Source of the DNA: JAFGKK01 sp964521085
Lineage (GTDB): Bacteria > Chloroflexota > Anaerolineae > Anaerolineales > RBG-16-64-43
NCBI GenBank assembly: GCA_964521085.1
Contig: CAZFPL010000006.1
Coordinates: forward strand, 1 to 64,000
Direction: 5' to 3'
DNA length: 64,000 bases
The notes under the pieces are model-generated. The model saw nothing but the letters and a program-made list of their open reading frames with translations. It was not told where the DNA came from and made no database searches. A program made the position numbers and the translations under genes. This document shows, in pieces, positions 33,725 to 42,959 of the stretch; the first letter of the stretch is position 1, and every line of letters starts with the position of its first letter.

Positions 33725-36700
33725 ATGAAGAACCGCAGACCGTCCCCCCGGAAACGATCCTCCACTATCCGCAAGAAAATTCCACCCCGCACTCCGCCTT
33801 CCCGCAGGGTGAAAGGAACCCCGTCGGAGGATTTGGCCCCCTTCTTTGATTCCGCGCTTGACTTGCTTTGTATCGGCGATTACGACGGTAATTTTCAAAA
33901 ACTCAATCCGGAATGGGAAAAAATCCTGGGCTATCCGCTTTCCGAGATGACCGGGAAGCCGTATATCGATTTTATCCATCCCGATGACCGGCCGGTCACA
34001 ATGCAAAGTATCCAGGAACTCGATCGGCAAAAAGAAGCGGTGACGGTCTCCAACCGGGTCCGTTGCAAGGATGGAACATATCGATGGCTGGAATGGAAAG
34101 CATTTATGCGCGGAAAGCTCGTGTATGCCGCCGCCCGCGATATCAATGACCGGAAACAGGCGGAGGACGCGCTGCGGGAATCGCGGCAAATGCTGGAGAC
34201 TATCCTCGACGCTATCCCGGTCCGGGTATTTTGGAAAGACCGCCATTCGGTCTACCTGGGATGCAATCGGTCATTTGTCGAGGCCAGTGGGGTATCTTCC
34301 TCGGCGGAGATCATTGGAAAGGACGATTATCATTTGGTTCCAGCGGAACAGGCGGATTTATTCCGCGCGGACGACCGGGCGGTCATGGAGAGCGGCAATG
34401 CAAAATTACTCTATGAAGAGCCGCGGACTCGGGCCGACGGCAGACAGAACTGGCTGCGCGCGAGCAAGATTCCCCTGCGCGATCTGGACGGGAACATTCG
34501 GGGGGTTCTGGGAACGTTTGAAGACATCACCGAGCAAAAAACGGCGGAGAAGGCGCTGCGCGAAAGCGAGGAACGCTACCGCCGGATCACCCGGACAATC
34601 ACGGATTACATCTACCATGTGCGGGTGGAAAACGGGAAAGCCGTGGAGACCTTCCATGGCCGTCGCTGCCTGGCGGTGACCGGATGTTCCGCGGAAGAAT
34701 TCGCCAAGGATCCGAACCTCTGGATCCGCATGGTCGATCCGCAAGACCGTTCCCTTGTCGAGGAACAAGCGCGGCTCATCCTTGCAGGGAAGGAAGCTCC
34801 GGTGGTCGAGCACCGCCTTTGGCGCAAAGACGGAGCCCGGCGCTGGGTCCGGAACACCCCGGTGCTATATCACAATAAGGAAGGAAAGCTGCTGAGTTTC
34901 GATGGGTTGATCCAGGATATCACCGAGCGCAAGGAAGCCGAACTGCAGCTCCGCGTCCAGCACGACCTGGCGCTGGCGCTCAACGCCACCACCAATATGG
35001 AGGACGGCCTGCGGCTGTGCCTGGAGACCGCCATGCATGTCTCCGGAATGGAGGGCGGCGGGATCTACCTACTGGACCCCGTCATCGGCACAATGGATCT
35101 GGTCGTACATCAGGGCCTGTCACCCGATCTTGTCTCCATCGTCGGACATCTGCAATCCGACCGTCCGGAAGCGCGCTGGATGATGGAAGGACAGCCCATC
35201 TACACGGATTACCAGAACCGTAAATCGCATATGGAGTCGATACCGCAGCCATATGAGGGGTTCCATTCGATGATCGGAATTCCCATCCGGTACGAACAAC
35301 AGATGATCGGATGCCTGAACCTTGGTTCATCCACCATCGACGTCATTCCCCTTTCCCTTCGGGAAGTCCTGGAAATGATAGTCGCTCAAATCGGAAACGC
35401 CATCGCCCGTTTGCGCATCGAAGCGGCACTCCGCGAAAGCGAGGAACGGTACCGCCAGCTTTTCGAGGCCGAATCCGACGCCATCGTCTTGATCGAAAAT
35501 GAGACCGGCCGGATATTGGAAGCCAATCAGGCGGCCTCCGTATTATACGGATACAACCGCGACACCCTGCGGTCGATGAGAAACGTCGACGTCTCGGCCG
35601 AACCGGAGGATACCCGGCGGATTACGGAAACCACGCCGGCCATCCCGGAAAAGGTCGTCACGGTCCCGCTTCGGTATCACCGCAAGCAGGACGGATCGAT
35701 TTTCCCGGTCGAGGTCACCGCCCGATTTTTCACCTGGCAGGGAAAGTCGGTGCATCTCGCGGCGATCCGCGACATCACCCAGCGGCGTAAGACGGAGGAG
35801 GAATTGAGCGAATCGCGCCAGATGCTGGAAACGGTCCTGAACACCATCCCGGCGCGGGTTTTCTGGAAGGACCGCGATCTTGTCTACATGGGATGCAACC
35901 GGGCGTTCGCCCAGGATGCGGGATTCCGCACGCCGGAAGATGTTGTTGGCATTGACGATTATAAAATCGGATGGGGAGATCATGTGGATGAGTACCGGTC
36001 CGACGATCGGACGGTCATCGATACCGGGACGGCGAAAATGAACTACGAAGAAGCCGCGATCAATGTCGAGGGCAGGAAATTCTGGGTCAGCACCAGCAAA
36101 ATACCGCTTCGCGATCCGGAAGGGAATATCCGTGGGGTGTTGGGAACCTACGAGGATATCACCGAACGAAAACAGGCAGAAGAAGAAATCCGCGCTTTGA
36201 ATGCGGAGCTGGAGCAACGGGTAGCCCTGCGGACCGCGCAGCTCGAAGCCGCCAACAAGGAGCTGGAAGCCTTCAGCTATTCCGTTTCCCACGACCTGCG
36301 CGCGCCGCTGCGCGCCATCGACGGATTCACCCGAGCCATCGAAGAAGATTATGGGAAAACCTTGGAAGAGGAGGGAAAACGGTTATGCGCGGTCGTGCGG
36401 CGGAATACCCGGCAGATGAACGAACTGATCGACGCTCTCCTGGCGCTCTCGAGGTTCAGCCGGACCGAAATGGAATATATGCCCGCCGATATGGACACCA
36501 TGGTCCGGTCGGTGTTCCAGGAGCTGACCACCCCGGAAGGCCGCGCCCGAATCGATTTTCGCCTTGGGCCGCTCCCGACGGTGACGGGAGATCCGATCCT
36601 GCTCCGCCAAGTGTGGACCAATCTGATTTCGAATGCGATCAAATTCAGCGCCAAGCGCGATCCGGCGCGGATCGAAGTGGAATGCCGGAGTACACCGGAA

Positions 36701-36928
36701 GAGGATGTTTTCACCATCCGTGATGACGGCGCCGGATTCAACATGCAATACGCCAACCGGCTCTTCGGCGTGTTTCAGCGGCTGCACAGCGCATCGGAAT
36801 TTGAGGGAACCGGAGTTGGATTGGCGATCGTGCAGCGGGTGATCCATCGCCATGGCGGCCGGGTATGGGCGGAAGGCGAAGTGGAAAAGGGCGCCGAATT
36901 CCATTTCTCGCTGCCGAAAAAAAAATGA
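33725..36928 (+). CDS. Multi-PAS/GAF sensor histidine kinase
   Basis: 1067 aa from ATG 33725, which follows GGAGGT; the open frame upstream overlaps the ATPase gene and is rejected. Domain order is PAS (about 41-155), PAS (160-285), PAS (290-405), GAF (410-575), PAS (580-700), PAS (700-825), a short coiled coil, HisKA with His856 (SVSHDLRAPLRAIDGF), and HATPase_c (about 955-1065; DDGAGFN, GTGVGLAIVQRV). PAS 2 and PAS 5 resemble each other closely (IP.RVFWKDR..VY.GCNR.F), suggesting internal duplication. No membrane segment is seen, so it is probably cytoplasmic. No response regulator gene is adjacent; the signal is unknown. Confidence 0.93.
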   Translation: MKNRRPSPRKRSSTIRKKIPPRTPPSRRVKGTPSEDLAPFFDSALDLLCIGDYDGNFQKLNPEWEKILGYPLSEMTGKPYIDFIHPDDRPVTMQSIQELDRQKEAVTVSNRVRCKDGTYRWLEWKAFMRGKLVYAAARDINDRKQAEDALRESRQMLETILDAIPVRVFWKDRHSVYLGCNRSFVEASGVSSSAEIIGKDDYHLVPAEQADLFRADDRAVMESGNAKLLYEEPRTRADGRQNWLRASKIPLRDLDGNIRGVLGTFEDITEQKTAEKALRESEERYRRITRTITDYIYHVRVENGKAVETFHGRRCLAVTGCSAEEFAKDPNLWIRMVDPQDRSLVEEQARLILAGKEAPVVEHRLWRKDGARRWVRNTPVLYHNKEGKLLSFDGLIQDITERKEAELQLRVQHDLALALNATTNMEDGLRLCLETAMHVSGMEGGGIYLLDPVIGTMDLVVHQGLSPDLVSIVGHLQSDRPEARWMMEGQPIYTDYQNRKSHMESIPQPYEGFHSMIGIPIRYEQQMIGCLNLGSSTIDVIPLSLREVLEMIVAQIGNAIARLRIEAALRESEERYRQLFEAESDAIVLIENETGRILEANQAASVLYGYNRDTLRSMRNVDVSAEPEDTRRITETTPAIPEKVVTVPLRYHRKQDGSIFPVEVTARFFTWQGKSVHLAAIRDITQRRKTEEELSESRQMLETVLNTIPARVFWKDRDLVYMGCNRAFAQDAGFRTPEDVVGIDDYKIGWGDHVDEYRSDDRTVIDTGTAKMNYEEAAINVEGRKFWVSTSKIPLRDPEGNIRGVLGTYEDITERKQAEEEIRALNAELEQRVALRTAQLEAANKELEAFSYSVSHDLRAPLRAIDGFTRAIEEDYGKTLEEEGKRLCAVVRRNTRQMNELIDALLALSRFSRTEMEYMPADMDTMVRSVFQELTTPEGRARIDFRLGPLPTVTGDPILLRQVWTNLISNAIKFSAKRDPARIEVECRSTPEEDVFTIRDDGAGFNMQYANRLFGVFQRLHSASEFEGTGVGLAIVQRVIHRHGGRVWAEGEVEKGAEFHFSLPKKK

Positions 36929-37002
36929 CGGGATACGTCCTTTTCTTGGCGGCCGGGATGGAACCGAATTGCCGCCTCGAACGGATCCGATCCGCGGACC
37001 GG

Positions 37003-37305
37003 TCACCGGAGTTTCGCAAGGATCAGGACAATCAGAACCGCCACCAAAGAGGATACCGCCCCGAGAATCAACGCGCTGCGCAGAAATCGAGGCGGGAGAG
37101 CTTTGTGCAAAGCCTGGTAGACGGTCGCCGTTAGGCTGCTTACGATGAGCAGCGCGAAAAGATCCCAATTGCTCTCCGAAAAGAAAAAGCTGCGGACGGT
37201 AATATCCAGCAGTAAACCGAACAACAATATCGTAAATCCCAATCGACTGCCTTCATTCTCCACAGCCCGTGTCCGCTCATCCTGAAGGATCAGCTTGTCA
37301 TTCAT
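37003..37305 (-). CDS. Small membrane protein paired with an Xre regulator
   Basis: This 100-aa protein has three hydrophobic stretches (about 23-40, 48-63 and 78-98). Its start codon overlaps the stop of the preceding Xre gene (ATGA), so the two are made together. The arrangement of small Xre regulator plus short membrane protein is frequent in Gram-positive-type genomes, where the membrane protein may hold or sense for the regulator. No named family was recognised. Confidence 0.7.
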   Translation of the reverse strand: MNDKLILQDERTRAVENEGSRLGFTILLFGLLLDITVRSFFFSESNWDLFALLIVSSLTATVYQALHKALPPRFLRSALILGAVSSLVAVLIVLILAKLR

Positions 37306-37520
37306 GGTTCATCTCCTTGCAGAAAGAATAAATCCTCCACCTGCTTCTCCAATTTTTTCGCCAGGATGAATGCCAGCAGCGCCGAGGGACAATACTCCCC
37401 GCTTTCGATGGATCCGATTGTCTGGCGGGTTACGCCGGCCAATTTAGCAAGCGCTTCTTGCGAAAGGTCCTTTTCAGCGCGGGCGATTTTTACCCGGTTT
37501 GCGAGATAAGGTTTGGCCAT
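37302..37520 (-). CDS. Small Xre-family helix-turn-helix regulator
   Basis: 72 aa from the ATG at 37520 (MAKPYLANRVKIARAEKD), which has AAGGA upstream; a longer frame to 37640 lacks one. Nearly the whole protein is the HTH domain: LSQEALAKLAGVTRQTIGSIESGEYCPSALLAFILAKKL, the YozG/cro-type minimal repressor. A TTGACA box lies on the same strand at 37562-37567 as a possible -35. It likely controls its own operon with the membrane protein. Confidence 0.88.
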   Translation of the reverse strand: MAKPYLANRVKIARAEKDLSQEALAKLAGVTRQTIGSIESGEYCPSALLAFILAKKLEKQVEDLFFLQGDEP

Positions 37521-37651
37521 GGAAAAATCCTTAAGACCAAAATCGCAGGATATGTCGATTCTGTCAAGTTTACTACACTTATTGAATAGTATATTATACT
37601 TTTTATATATAGAACTGCTCATTTTTAAAGCAAAAACCAAGAAAAAACAGG

Positions 37652-37691
37652 CATTAAAACAGCATCCGGCAGGTTTATCTTCCTGCCGGAT
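37652..37691 (-). terminator. Terminator of the homoserine acyltransferase gene
   Basis: ATCCGGCAGG and CCTGCCGGAT pair around an 8-nt loop, 24 bp after the stop at 37716, followed on the minus strand by GCTGTTTTAA. Confidence 0.7.
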
Positions 37692-37715
37692 AGCCGTGTG
37701 CGATCGGTTATTTCC

Positions 37716-38666
37716 TCATGACTGTCCGGTGTGTTTTTCCGGGGAATGACTCGGGATCAGGTGAAGATCATACGGCGTATTTTCATAGACATGATAGTTC
37801 AGCCAGTTCGCGAAAAACATCGACGCATGACCCCTCCAGCGCACCACGGGAGGGCGGGATGGATCGTCGTCCGGGAAGTAATTGATCGGAATGCGGATCG
37901 GCAGCCCTTTGGCGACATCGCGGTCGTATTCCTGTTTCAGGGTCAGCGGATCGTATTCCGAATGCCCGGTGATGAACGTCTTCTTCCCGTCGCGCGACGC
38001 GATGATATGGATTCCCGCCTCGTCGGATTCCGCCAGGATGATCAGTTCCGGCACCCGCTCGATGTCCGCGCGGCGAATCTCGGTATGGCGGGAATGCGGT
38101 GCAAAGAACACATCGTCGAATCCACGCAGTAACTCGTGGCGCGGCTCGAGAGTCCTGTGCGGAAACACCCCGAACATCTTCTCGGGAAGCGGATACTTCG
38201 GGATTCCAAAAAAATGGCGCAATCCGGCCTGGGCTCCCCAGCAGATGTAGAGGGTCGTGAATACGTTCGATTCTGCCCAATCCATGACCTCCACCAACTC
38301 CGGCCAGTAGTCCACGTCCTCGAACGGGAGATCCTCGACCGGCGCGCCGGTGATAATCAGACCGTCGAACTTCTGGCGCCGCACCTGTGCGCAGGATTTG
38401 TAATGGTTGATCAGGTGCTCCTCGGGAACGTTTTTGGCGCGGTGCGAGGCCATGTGCAGGAGAGTCACATCCACCTGCAGCGGGGAATTTCCCAGCAGCC
38501 TGAGAAACTGCGTTTCGGTGACGATCTTGGTCGGCATCAGATTGAGCATCGCCACCCGCAACGGGCGGATATCCTGGTGGCGGGCGCGCTCCTCCCCCAT
38601 GACGAAAATATTCTCGCTCTCCAGGATGGTGCGGGCGGGAAGAGTTTCCGGAATTCGAACGGGCAT
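37716..38666 (-). CDS. metA: Homoserine O-acetyltransferase, MetA type
   Basis: This 316-aa protein has the normal MetA length. The catalytic Cys142 (YICWGAQAG) and the His of TGHSEYD are present. Residue 111 is Glu (TGAPVE), the residue reported to favour acetyl-CoA over succinyl-CoA in this family, so acetylation rather than succinylation of homoserine is predicted. The product feeds methionine synthesis in the cytoplasm. GGAGG precedes the ATG. The gene is preceded by a sigma70 promoter, a SAM-I riboswitch and a terminator, so it should be switched off when S-adenosylmethionine is plentiful. Confidence 0.95.
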   Translation of the reverse strand: MPVRIPETLPARTILESENIFVMGEERARHQDIRPLRVAMLNLMPTKIVTETQFLRLLGNSPLQVDVTLLHMASHRAKNVPEEHLINHYKSCAQVRRQKFDGLIITGAPVEDLPFEDVDYWPELVEVMDWAESNVFTTLYICWGAQAGLRHFFGIPKYPLPEKMFGVFPHRTLEPRHELLRGFDDVFFAPHSRHTEIRRADIERVPELIILAESDEAGIHIIASRDGKKTFITGHSEYDPLTLKQEYDRDVAKGLPIRIPINYFPDDDPSRPPVVRWRGHASMFFANWLNYHVYENTPYDLHLIPSHSPEKHTGQS

Positions 38667-38851
38667 CTTGCCTCCATCGTGCAGATATCAGCCGCCGGCG
38701 GTTTTTCGCCTATGATCGGGCTTTGCCGATCCGTCAAACCGATCGGCCCATGGACGGTTGCACCGGGCGTAGCCGCCGGGGATGCTCTGCCAAAGCATCA
38801 TGCGCGGGCGGTGCCGTGCCTGCGGGAATATAACTCACGGTTCCATAAGAA

Positions 38852-38879
38852 CAAAAAGCCCCTTCCGGTTGAGAAGGGG
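38852..38879 (-). terminator. Riboswitch-controlled terminator before metA
   Basis: CCCCTTC and GAAGGGG pair around a short loop and are followed by CTTTTTG on the minus strand. It lies 22 bp after the SAM-I aptamer and 185 bp before the metA start, as expected for the expression platform. Confidence 0.8.
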
Positions 38880-38901
38880 TGAATGGGGAAAAAATCACTT
38901 A

Positions 38902-39004
38902 GCCTCTCATCTTCCAGAAAAATCTGCCGGAATTGGCACCTTGGTATCCACCAGGTTGCCGAGGTTTCATCGGGCCGGGCCCTCCACCTCTCTGGATAAG
39001 AGCA
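38902..39004 (-). ncRNA. SAM-I (S-box) riboswitch
   Basis: On the minus strand the aptamer reads CTCTTATCCAGAGAGGTGG, a variable stem, CCCGATGAAACCTCGGCAACC, a variable stem with GGTGCCAATTCC.GCAG, and closes with GATGAGAGG pairing to the start. These are the conserved core motifs of SAM-I. It precedes metA and has a terminator behind it, so SAM binding should stop transcription. Confidence 0.95.
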
Positions 39005-39033
39005 TGCGCTCGATCGGGTTGTTAATAGCCGGT

Positions 39034-39062
39034 TTTATACTACCGCGGGACGGTCATGTCAA
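39034..39062 (-). promoter_or_regulatory. Sigma70 promoter of the SAM riboswitch-metA unit
   Basis: TTGACA (39057-39062), 17-bp spacer, TATAAA (39034-39039) on the minus strand. The start point would lie about 20 nt before the aptamer. Confidence 0.8.
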
Positions 39063-39093
39063 GCCGATGCAAGGATATCGGGCAATTCCAAGA

Positions 39094-39188
39094 TGTCACC
39101 CTGAGGCCGAGCAAAGCGAGGCCGAAAGGTCTGTTCCTCATTATCTCGAAGACCCTTTGGACGCAACGAACACGTCCTCAGGGTGACA
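39094..39188. repeat. Short inverted-repeat element (TGTCACCCTGAGG family)
   Basis: Perfect 13-bp terminal inverted repeats TGTCACCCTGAGG (39094-39106) and CCTCAGGGTGACA (39176-39188) bound a 95-bp non-coding unit between the metA promoter and the smc 3' end. The inner GAGCAAAGCGAGGCCGAAAGG stretch is typical of a widespread family of small palindromic elements in environmental bacteria. Confidence 0.6.
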
Positions 39189-39227
39189 GGATCAAGCGTC
39201 GTCCAGACCGTTCGGGCTGACCGCTGC

Positions 39228-42200
39228 TTACTCGTCGGGCGCCTGGGGGGCGAACTCGTCCAGCTTCAGGCTGATCACCTGCGAAGCCGAATCGGATCCC
39301 ATGGAAACGCCGTAGATCACCTGCGCCGCCTGCACGGTGTTGCGGTTATGGGTGACGATCACGAATTGCGTCTGCCGGCTGAGTTCGAGAAGCAGTTCGC
39401 GGAACCGCCCGACGTTGGATTCGTCGAGCATGGCGTCCACCTCGTCCAGCACGCAGAAGGGGGTCGGGGAGACTTTCAGCAGGGAGAAGATGAGCGCGGT
39501 GGCGGTCAGGCTGCGTTCGCCGCCGGAAAGCAGCGCCAGCCCCTGCGGCCGCCGGCCGGGCAATTTCGCGCTGATGTCGATCCCCTGGCCGCCGGCATCC
39601 TCCACGTCGGTGAGGGTAAGCTTGGCGGATCCGCCGCCGAAGAGGCGGATAAATATTTTCGGGAATTCCTCCGCTACGGCCGAAAAGGTGTTCTGAAAGG
39701 CTTCGCGCATCATCATATCCAACTCGGCGATGACTTCCCGCAGCTGCACTTCCGCTTTCTGCAGGTCCTGCACCTGCGTATTCAGGAATTCGAAGCGTTC
39801 CTTGACTTCCACATATTCGCGTATGGCTTCCGGATTGATCGCCCCCATCCGCCTCACCTGGCCCCTCCGCCGGTTGACCAGGTCTTCGACATCCGGGGTG
39901 AGCTCCGCCACATGCGGCAGCCGCTCCACCAGATCCGCCAGCGGGAACGGATTGGGCCCGGTCACATCCGTGGAATATTCAAACTCCACCAGGCCGAAAT
40001 CGTCCTCAATCCGGCGGCGCAGCCCCTCGAGTTCCTCTTGCCGCCGGGCCAGATCCACTTGCGCCTGCGTGTATTGCCTTTCGGCGGAATGCAGGCGCTG
40101 CCTTCCTTCCGATTCGCTCTCCTCGAGTGCGCCCTGCTCGGCTTCCGCCTCGGCCAGCTGTTTCTCCGCCGGCTCGATCTGGCTCTGGGTTTCGTGGATC
40201 GACGCTGAAAGCCGCGCCTCCTCCTCGCGCAGGGAACCCAGCGAGCCTTCCAGCGTGGATTGTTCCTCTTCCAGGGATCGAATGCGGTTCCGCCGTTCCT
40301 CGACGATGCGGTTTGCGCGTTCGAGATTCTCCTGCACGTCGGAGCGACGCGCTTCCACCCCGCGCACGGCCTGATCGGTCAGCGCGAGCCGGGTCTGCCA
40401 GTGGGGAATATCGCTGCCCGCCTCGGCCGTCTCTTCCGGTTCCGGAATTTCTCCCGTCGCGCGGAATTCCGTCTGCGCGCCTTCGATCTTCGCGCGCAGC
40501 GTTTCCATCTCCCCGGTCAGGCGGATCTCCTCGTCGGCGATCGCCTGGCGTTCGGTTTCAATCTCCTTGCGGCGGACATCCTGCCAGCGGACTTCTTCTT
40601 CCTTCGCCGTTTGCGCCTTTCGCGCTTCTTCCAGGAGCAGCCGCGATTCCTGCTCGGCCTGCTGCATTTCGGAAAGCCGGCGGCCGCATTCCTCCGTGTG
40701 CCGGACTGCGTTTTGGTGATTTTCCTCAGCCTTCGCCAGCTCGGTTTCGGCGCGCACCGATGTATTTAGGGCCGATTGGAGAGCCTGCTGCAATTCGCGG
40801 ATCTCGCGCGCGCGGGAAAGGGTTGAAGAACCTTCGCCGCGACCGGCGAGGACCGGACCGGCGGGATGGTACACCTCGCCGGAAAGAGTCACCACTTTGG
40901 CGTGCGGGGGAAGGCTTGCCGCGAGGTTCCTCGCCGCGGTCCGGGTCCGCACCACGACCACATTGCCCAGGAGGGAATCCAACGCCGGCCGGAGGGATGC
41001 GGATGCGCGCACGAGTTCGCTTGCGCGTCCGACAACCTCCGCGCCCGCGGGAAGGGAGATCGGCTCCGGGGGAATCAACCCGGGAAGCGCAAGCAATCCG
41101 GTGCGGCCCGCCGCGGCTCCCGCCAAGCTTTCGAGCGCCCCTTCCAGGGAATCCATTTCCTGCAGGAGGACGGAATCTTGAAATTCGCCGAGCGCGGCCG
41201 CGATCGCCGCTTCGTATTCGGCTTTCACTTCCAGCTGCGCCGCGAATGCTCCGAGCACTCCGCGCAGCGCGCCCTGCTGCGAGGCGCCGACGAGGTGCCG
41301 CAATCCGCCGCCGTATCCCAGCAATTCCTTCTCCGCCTGGGCCAGCACATCGCGGCGGGCTCGCAGGCGGATTTCCTCCTCCCGTTTCCGCGAGAGGGAT
41401 TGCCGCGCGGCATCGACGGCGGCCTGCATTTCCACCACGGCATCCAGGGCGCGGGTTTGTCCCTGGCGCGCCTGTTCGAGTATTTCCTTTCCGCGTTCCC
41501 AGGCCTGCGAGCATTCCGCCGCCTTCGCGGCATGCGCTTCCACTTCCGCGCTCGCCGCCCGGTGGGTTTCGGCGACGGCATCATCGCGCTGACTCAGTTC
41601 GCTCCGCCGCAGGGAAAATTGCGCGGCGCGCGCATCGCAGCGCATGAGTTCGGATTCCAATTCCTGGAGTTCCATTTGCAGCGCCTGATGCCGTTCCCGG
41701 CGCGTACGGCGTTCCTCTTCCAGGTTCTGGCGCGCCGATTCCGCTCGCATCAGCTGTGCGTTGATCTCTTCCCGATCGGCCTGCATCCGCTCCAGTTCGC
41801 GGCCGTGTTCCGCGGCTCGTTCTTCGAGGGCGGCTTTTTCCGCCTCGCCGGAGGTGAGTGCGGCGGCGGCTTCCGTCTGCGAACGATCGAGCTGCCGCAG
41901 CCGCTCTTCGTTCACCGCCAGTTCCCGGCTGAGGGTTTCGCGCGCCCGGTGCAGCTCGGAAGCCTGCCGGTGCCACGAGTTCAATTGCGCGCGCAGGGCG
42001 CCGAGTGTGGTTCGGACGCTGGCAAACCGGCCGTCGCTTTTTTCCTGCGCTTCCTGCAGCGCGGCCAGCGCTTTTTCGGCCGTCTCGGCCATAGCGCGCG
42101 ACGTTCCCACTTCCTCCTGCGCAATCCGCCAATGGTACCCGTGCCACTGCAGCAGGACGTCCTTGAGTTCGCTGCGCACGGTTTCGAATTCCGAGGCGCG

Positions 42201-42833
42201 TTTGGCCTGGCGGCGCAGGCTTTCCACGCGCGGCTGCAGCTCGGCGAGGATATCGAGCACGCGCTCCAGGTTGCGCTTGGTGGCTTCCAACCGGCGCAGC
42301 GATTCCTCGCGCCGGGTGCGGAAAAGCCCGATGCCCGCCGCTTCCTCAAACAGGCGCCGGCGTTCTTCCGGTTTGAGCGAGAGCGCCGAATCCACAAGCC
42401 CCTGGCCGATAATCGTATAGGTGCGTTCCGAAAGCCCGCAGCGCGCCAGCAGTTCGTCGATATCCTTCAGGCGCACGCGCGCATCGTTGAGGAAGTATTC
42501 GTTCGATCCGTCACGGTAGGCGCTGCGCCCGATCGACACCTCGGAAAATTCGATCGGCAGTCCGCCGTCGGTGTTGTCGAAGGTGATCAAGGCCGATGCC
42601 ATGCCCGCCCGCGGCCGCTGTTCGCTCCCGGAAAAGATCATATCCTCGGTTTTTCTCCCGCGTAAAAGGCCGTACGCCTGCTCCCCCAGCACCCAGCGGA
42701 TGGCGTCGGCGATGTTGGATTTGCCGCTGCCGTTCGGGCCGACGATCGCCGTGATGCCCTCCGCGAATTCAAAGCGGGTTTTCGAGGCGAATGTTTTATA
42801 TCCGTGGAGTTCGAGTGATTTCAGATGCGACAT
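39228..42833 (-). CDS. smc: Chromosome segregation ATPase SMC
   Basis: 1201 aa from the ATG at 42833 (MSHLKSLELHGYKTF). The much longer frame to 44840 runs antisense through the kinase gene and is rejected. The ATP-binding head has Walker A GPNGSGKS (32-39). Long coiled coils flank the hinge domain (about 508-640; LRHLVGASQQGALRGVLG). The C-terminal head has the signature LLSGGERSLTA near residue 1104 and Walker B FCVLDEVDAMLD near 1128. It compacts and separates chromosomes with ScpA/ScpB, which are not in this window. No clear Shine-Dalgarno sequence precedes the start. Confidence 0.97.
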   Translation of the reverse strand: MSHLKSLELHGYKTFASKTRFEFAEGITAIVGPNGSGKSNIADAIRWVLGEQAYGLLRGRKTEDMIFSGSEQRPRAGMASALITFDNTDGGLPIEFSEVSIGRSAYRDGSNEYFLNDARVRLKDIDELLARCGLSERTYTIIGQGLVDSALSLKPEERRRLFEEAAGIGLFRTRREESLRRLEATKRNLERVLDILAELQPRVESLRRQAKRASEFETVRSELKDVLLQWHGYHWRIAQEEVGTSRAMAETAEKALAALQEAQEKSDGRFASVRTTLGALRAQLNSWHRQASELHRARETLSRELAVNEERLRQLDRSQTEAAAALTSGEAEKAALEERAAEHGRELERMQADREEINAQLMRAESARQNLEEERRTRRERHQALQMELQELESELMRCDARAAQFSLRRSELSQRDDAVAETHRAASAEVEAHAAKAAECSQAWERGKEILEQARQGQTRALDAVVEMQAAVDAARQSLSRKREEEIRLRARRDVLAQAEKELLGYGGGLRHLVGASQQGALRGVLGAFAAQLEVKAEYEAAIAAALGEFQDSVLLQEMDSLEGALESLAGAAAGRTGLLALPGLIPPEPISLPAGAEVVGRASELVRASASLRPALDSLLGNVVVVRTRTAARNLAASLPPHAKVVTLSGEVYHPAGPVLAGRGEGSSTLSRAREIRELQQALQSALNTSVRAETELAKAEENHQNAVRHTEECGRRLSEMQQAEQESRLLLEEARKAQTAKEEEVRWQDVRRKEIETERQAIADEEIRLTGEMETLRAKIEGAQTEFRATGEIPEPEETAEAGSDIPHWQTRLALTDQAVRGVEARRSDVQENLERANRIVEERRNRIRSLEEEQSTLEGSLGSLREEEARLSASIHETQSQIEPAEKQLAEAEAEQGALEESESEGRQRLHSAERQYTQAQVDLARRQEELEGLRRRIEDDFGLVEFEYSTDVTGPNPFPLADLVERLPHVAELTPDVEDLVNRRRGQVRRMGAINPEAIREYVEVKERFEFLNTQVQDLQKAEVQLREVIAELDMMMREAFQNTFSAVAEEFPKIFIRLFGGGSAKLTLTDVEDAGGQGIDISAKLPGRRPQGLALLSGGERSLTATALIFSLLKVSPTPFCVLDEVDAMLDESNVGRFRELLLELSRQTQFVIVTHNRNTVQAAQVIYGVSMGSDSASQVISLKLDEFAPQAPDE

Positions 42834-42959
42834 GAGGAGGTGTACCGCACGGCACAAGATGCCCCGTCCTAGCAGGGCGGGGCAAATGGGATTATAGCAT
42901 AACTCTCCGCGCACCGGGTCAGGGTTGGCAAAGCCGGGGAGAGAGGATATGATTATTCC

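Noticed and set aside
40127..42665. Long plus-strand frames (506 and 599 codons) opposite smc
   Set aside because: They are Arg/Pro/Ala-rich shadows of a GC-rich coiled-coil gene with clear SMC motifs on the other strand.
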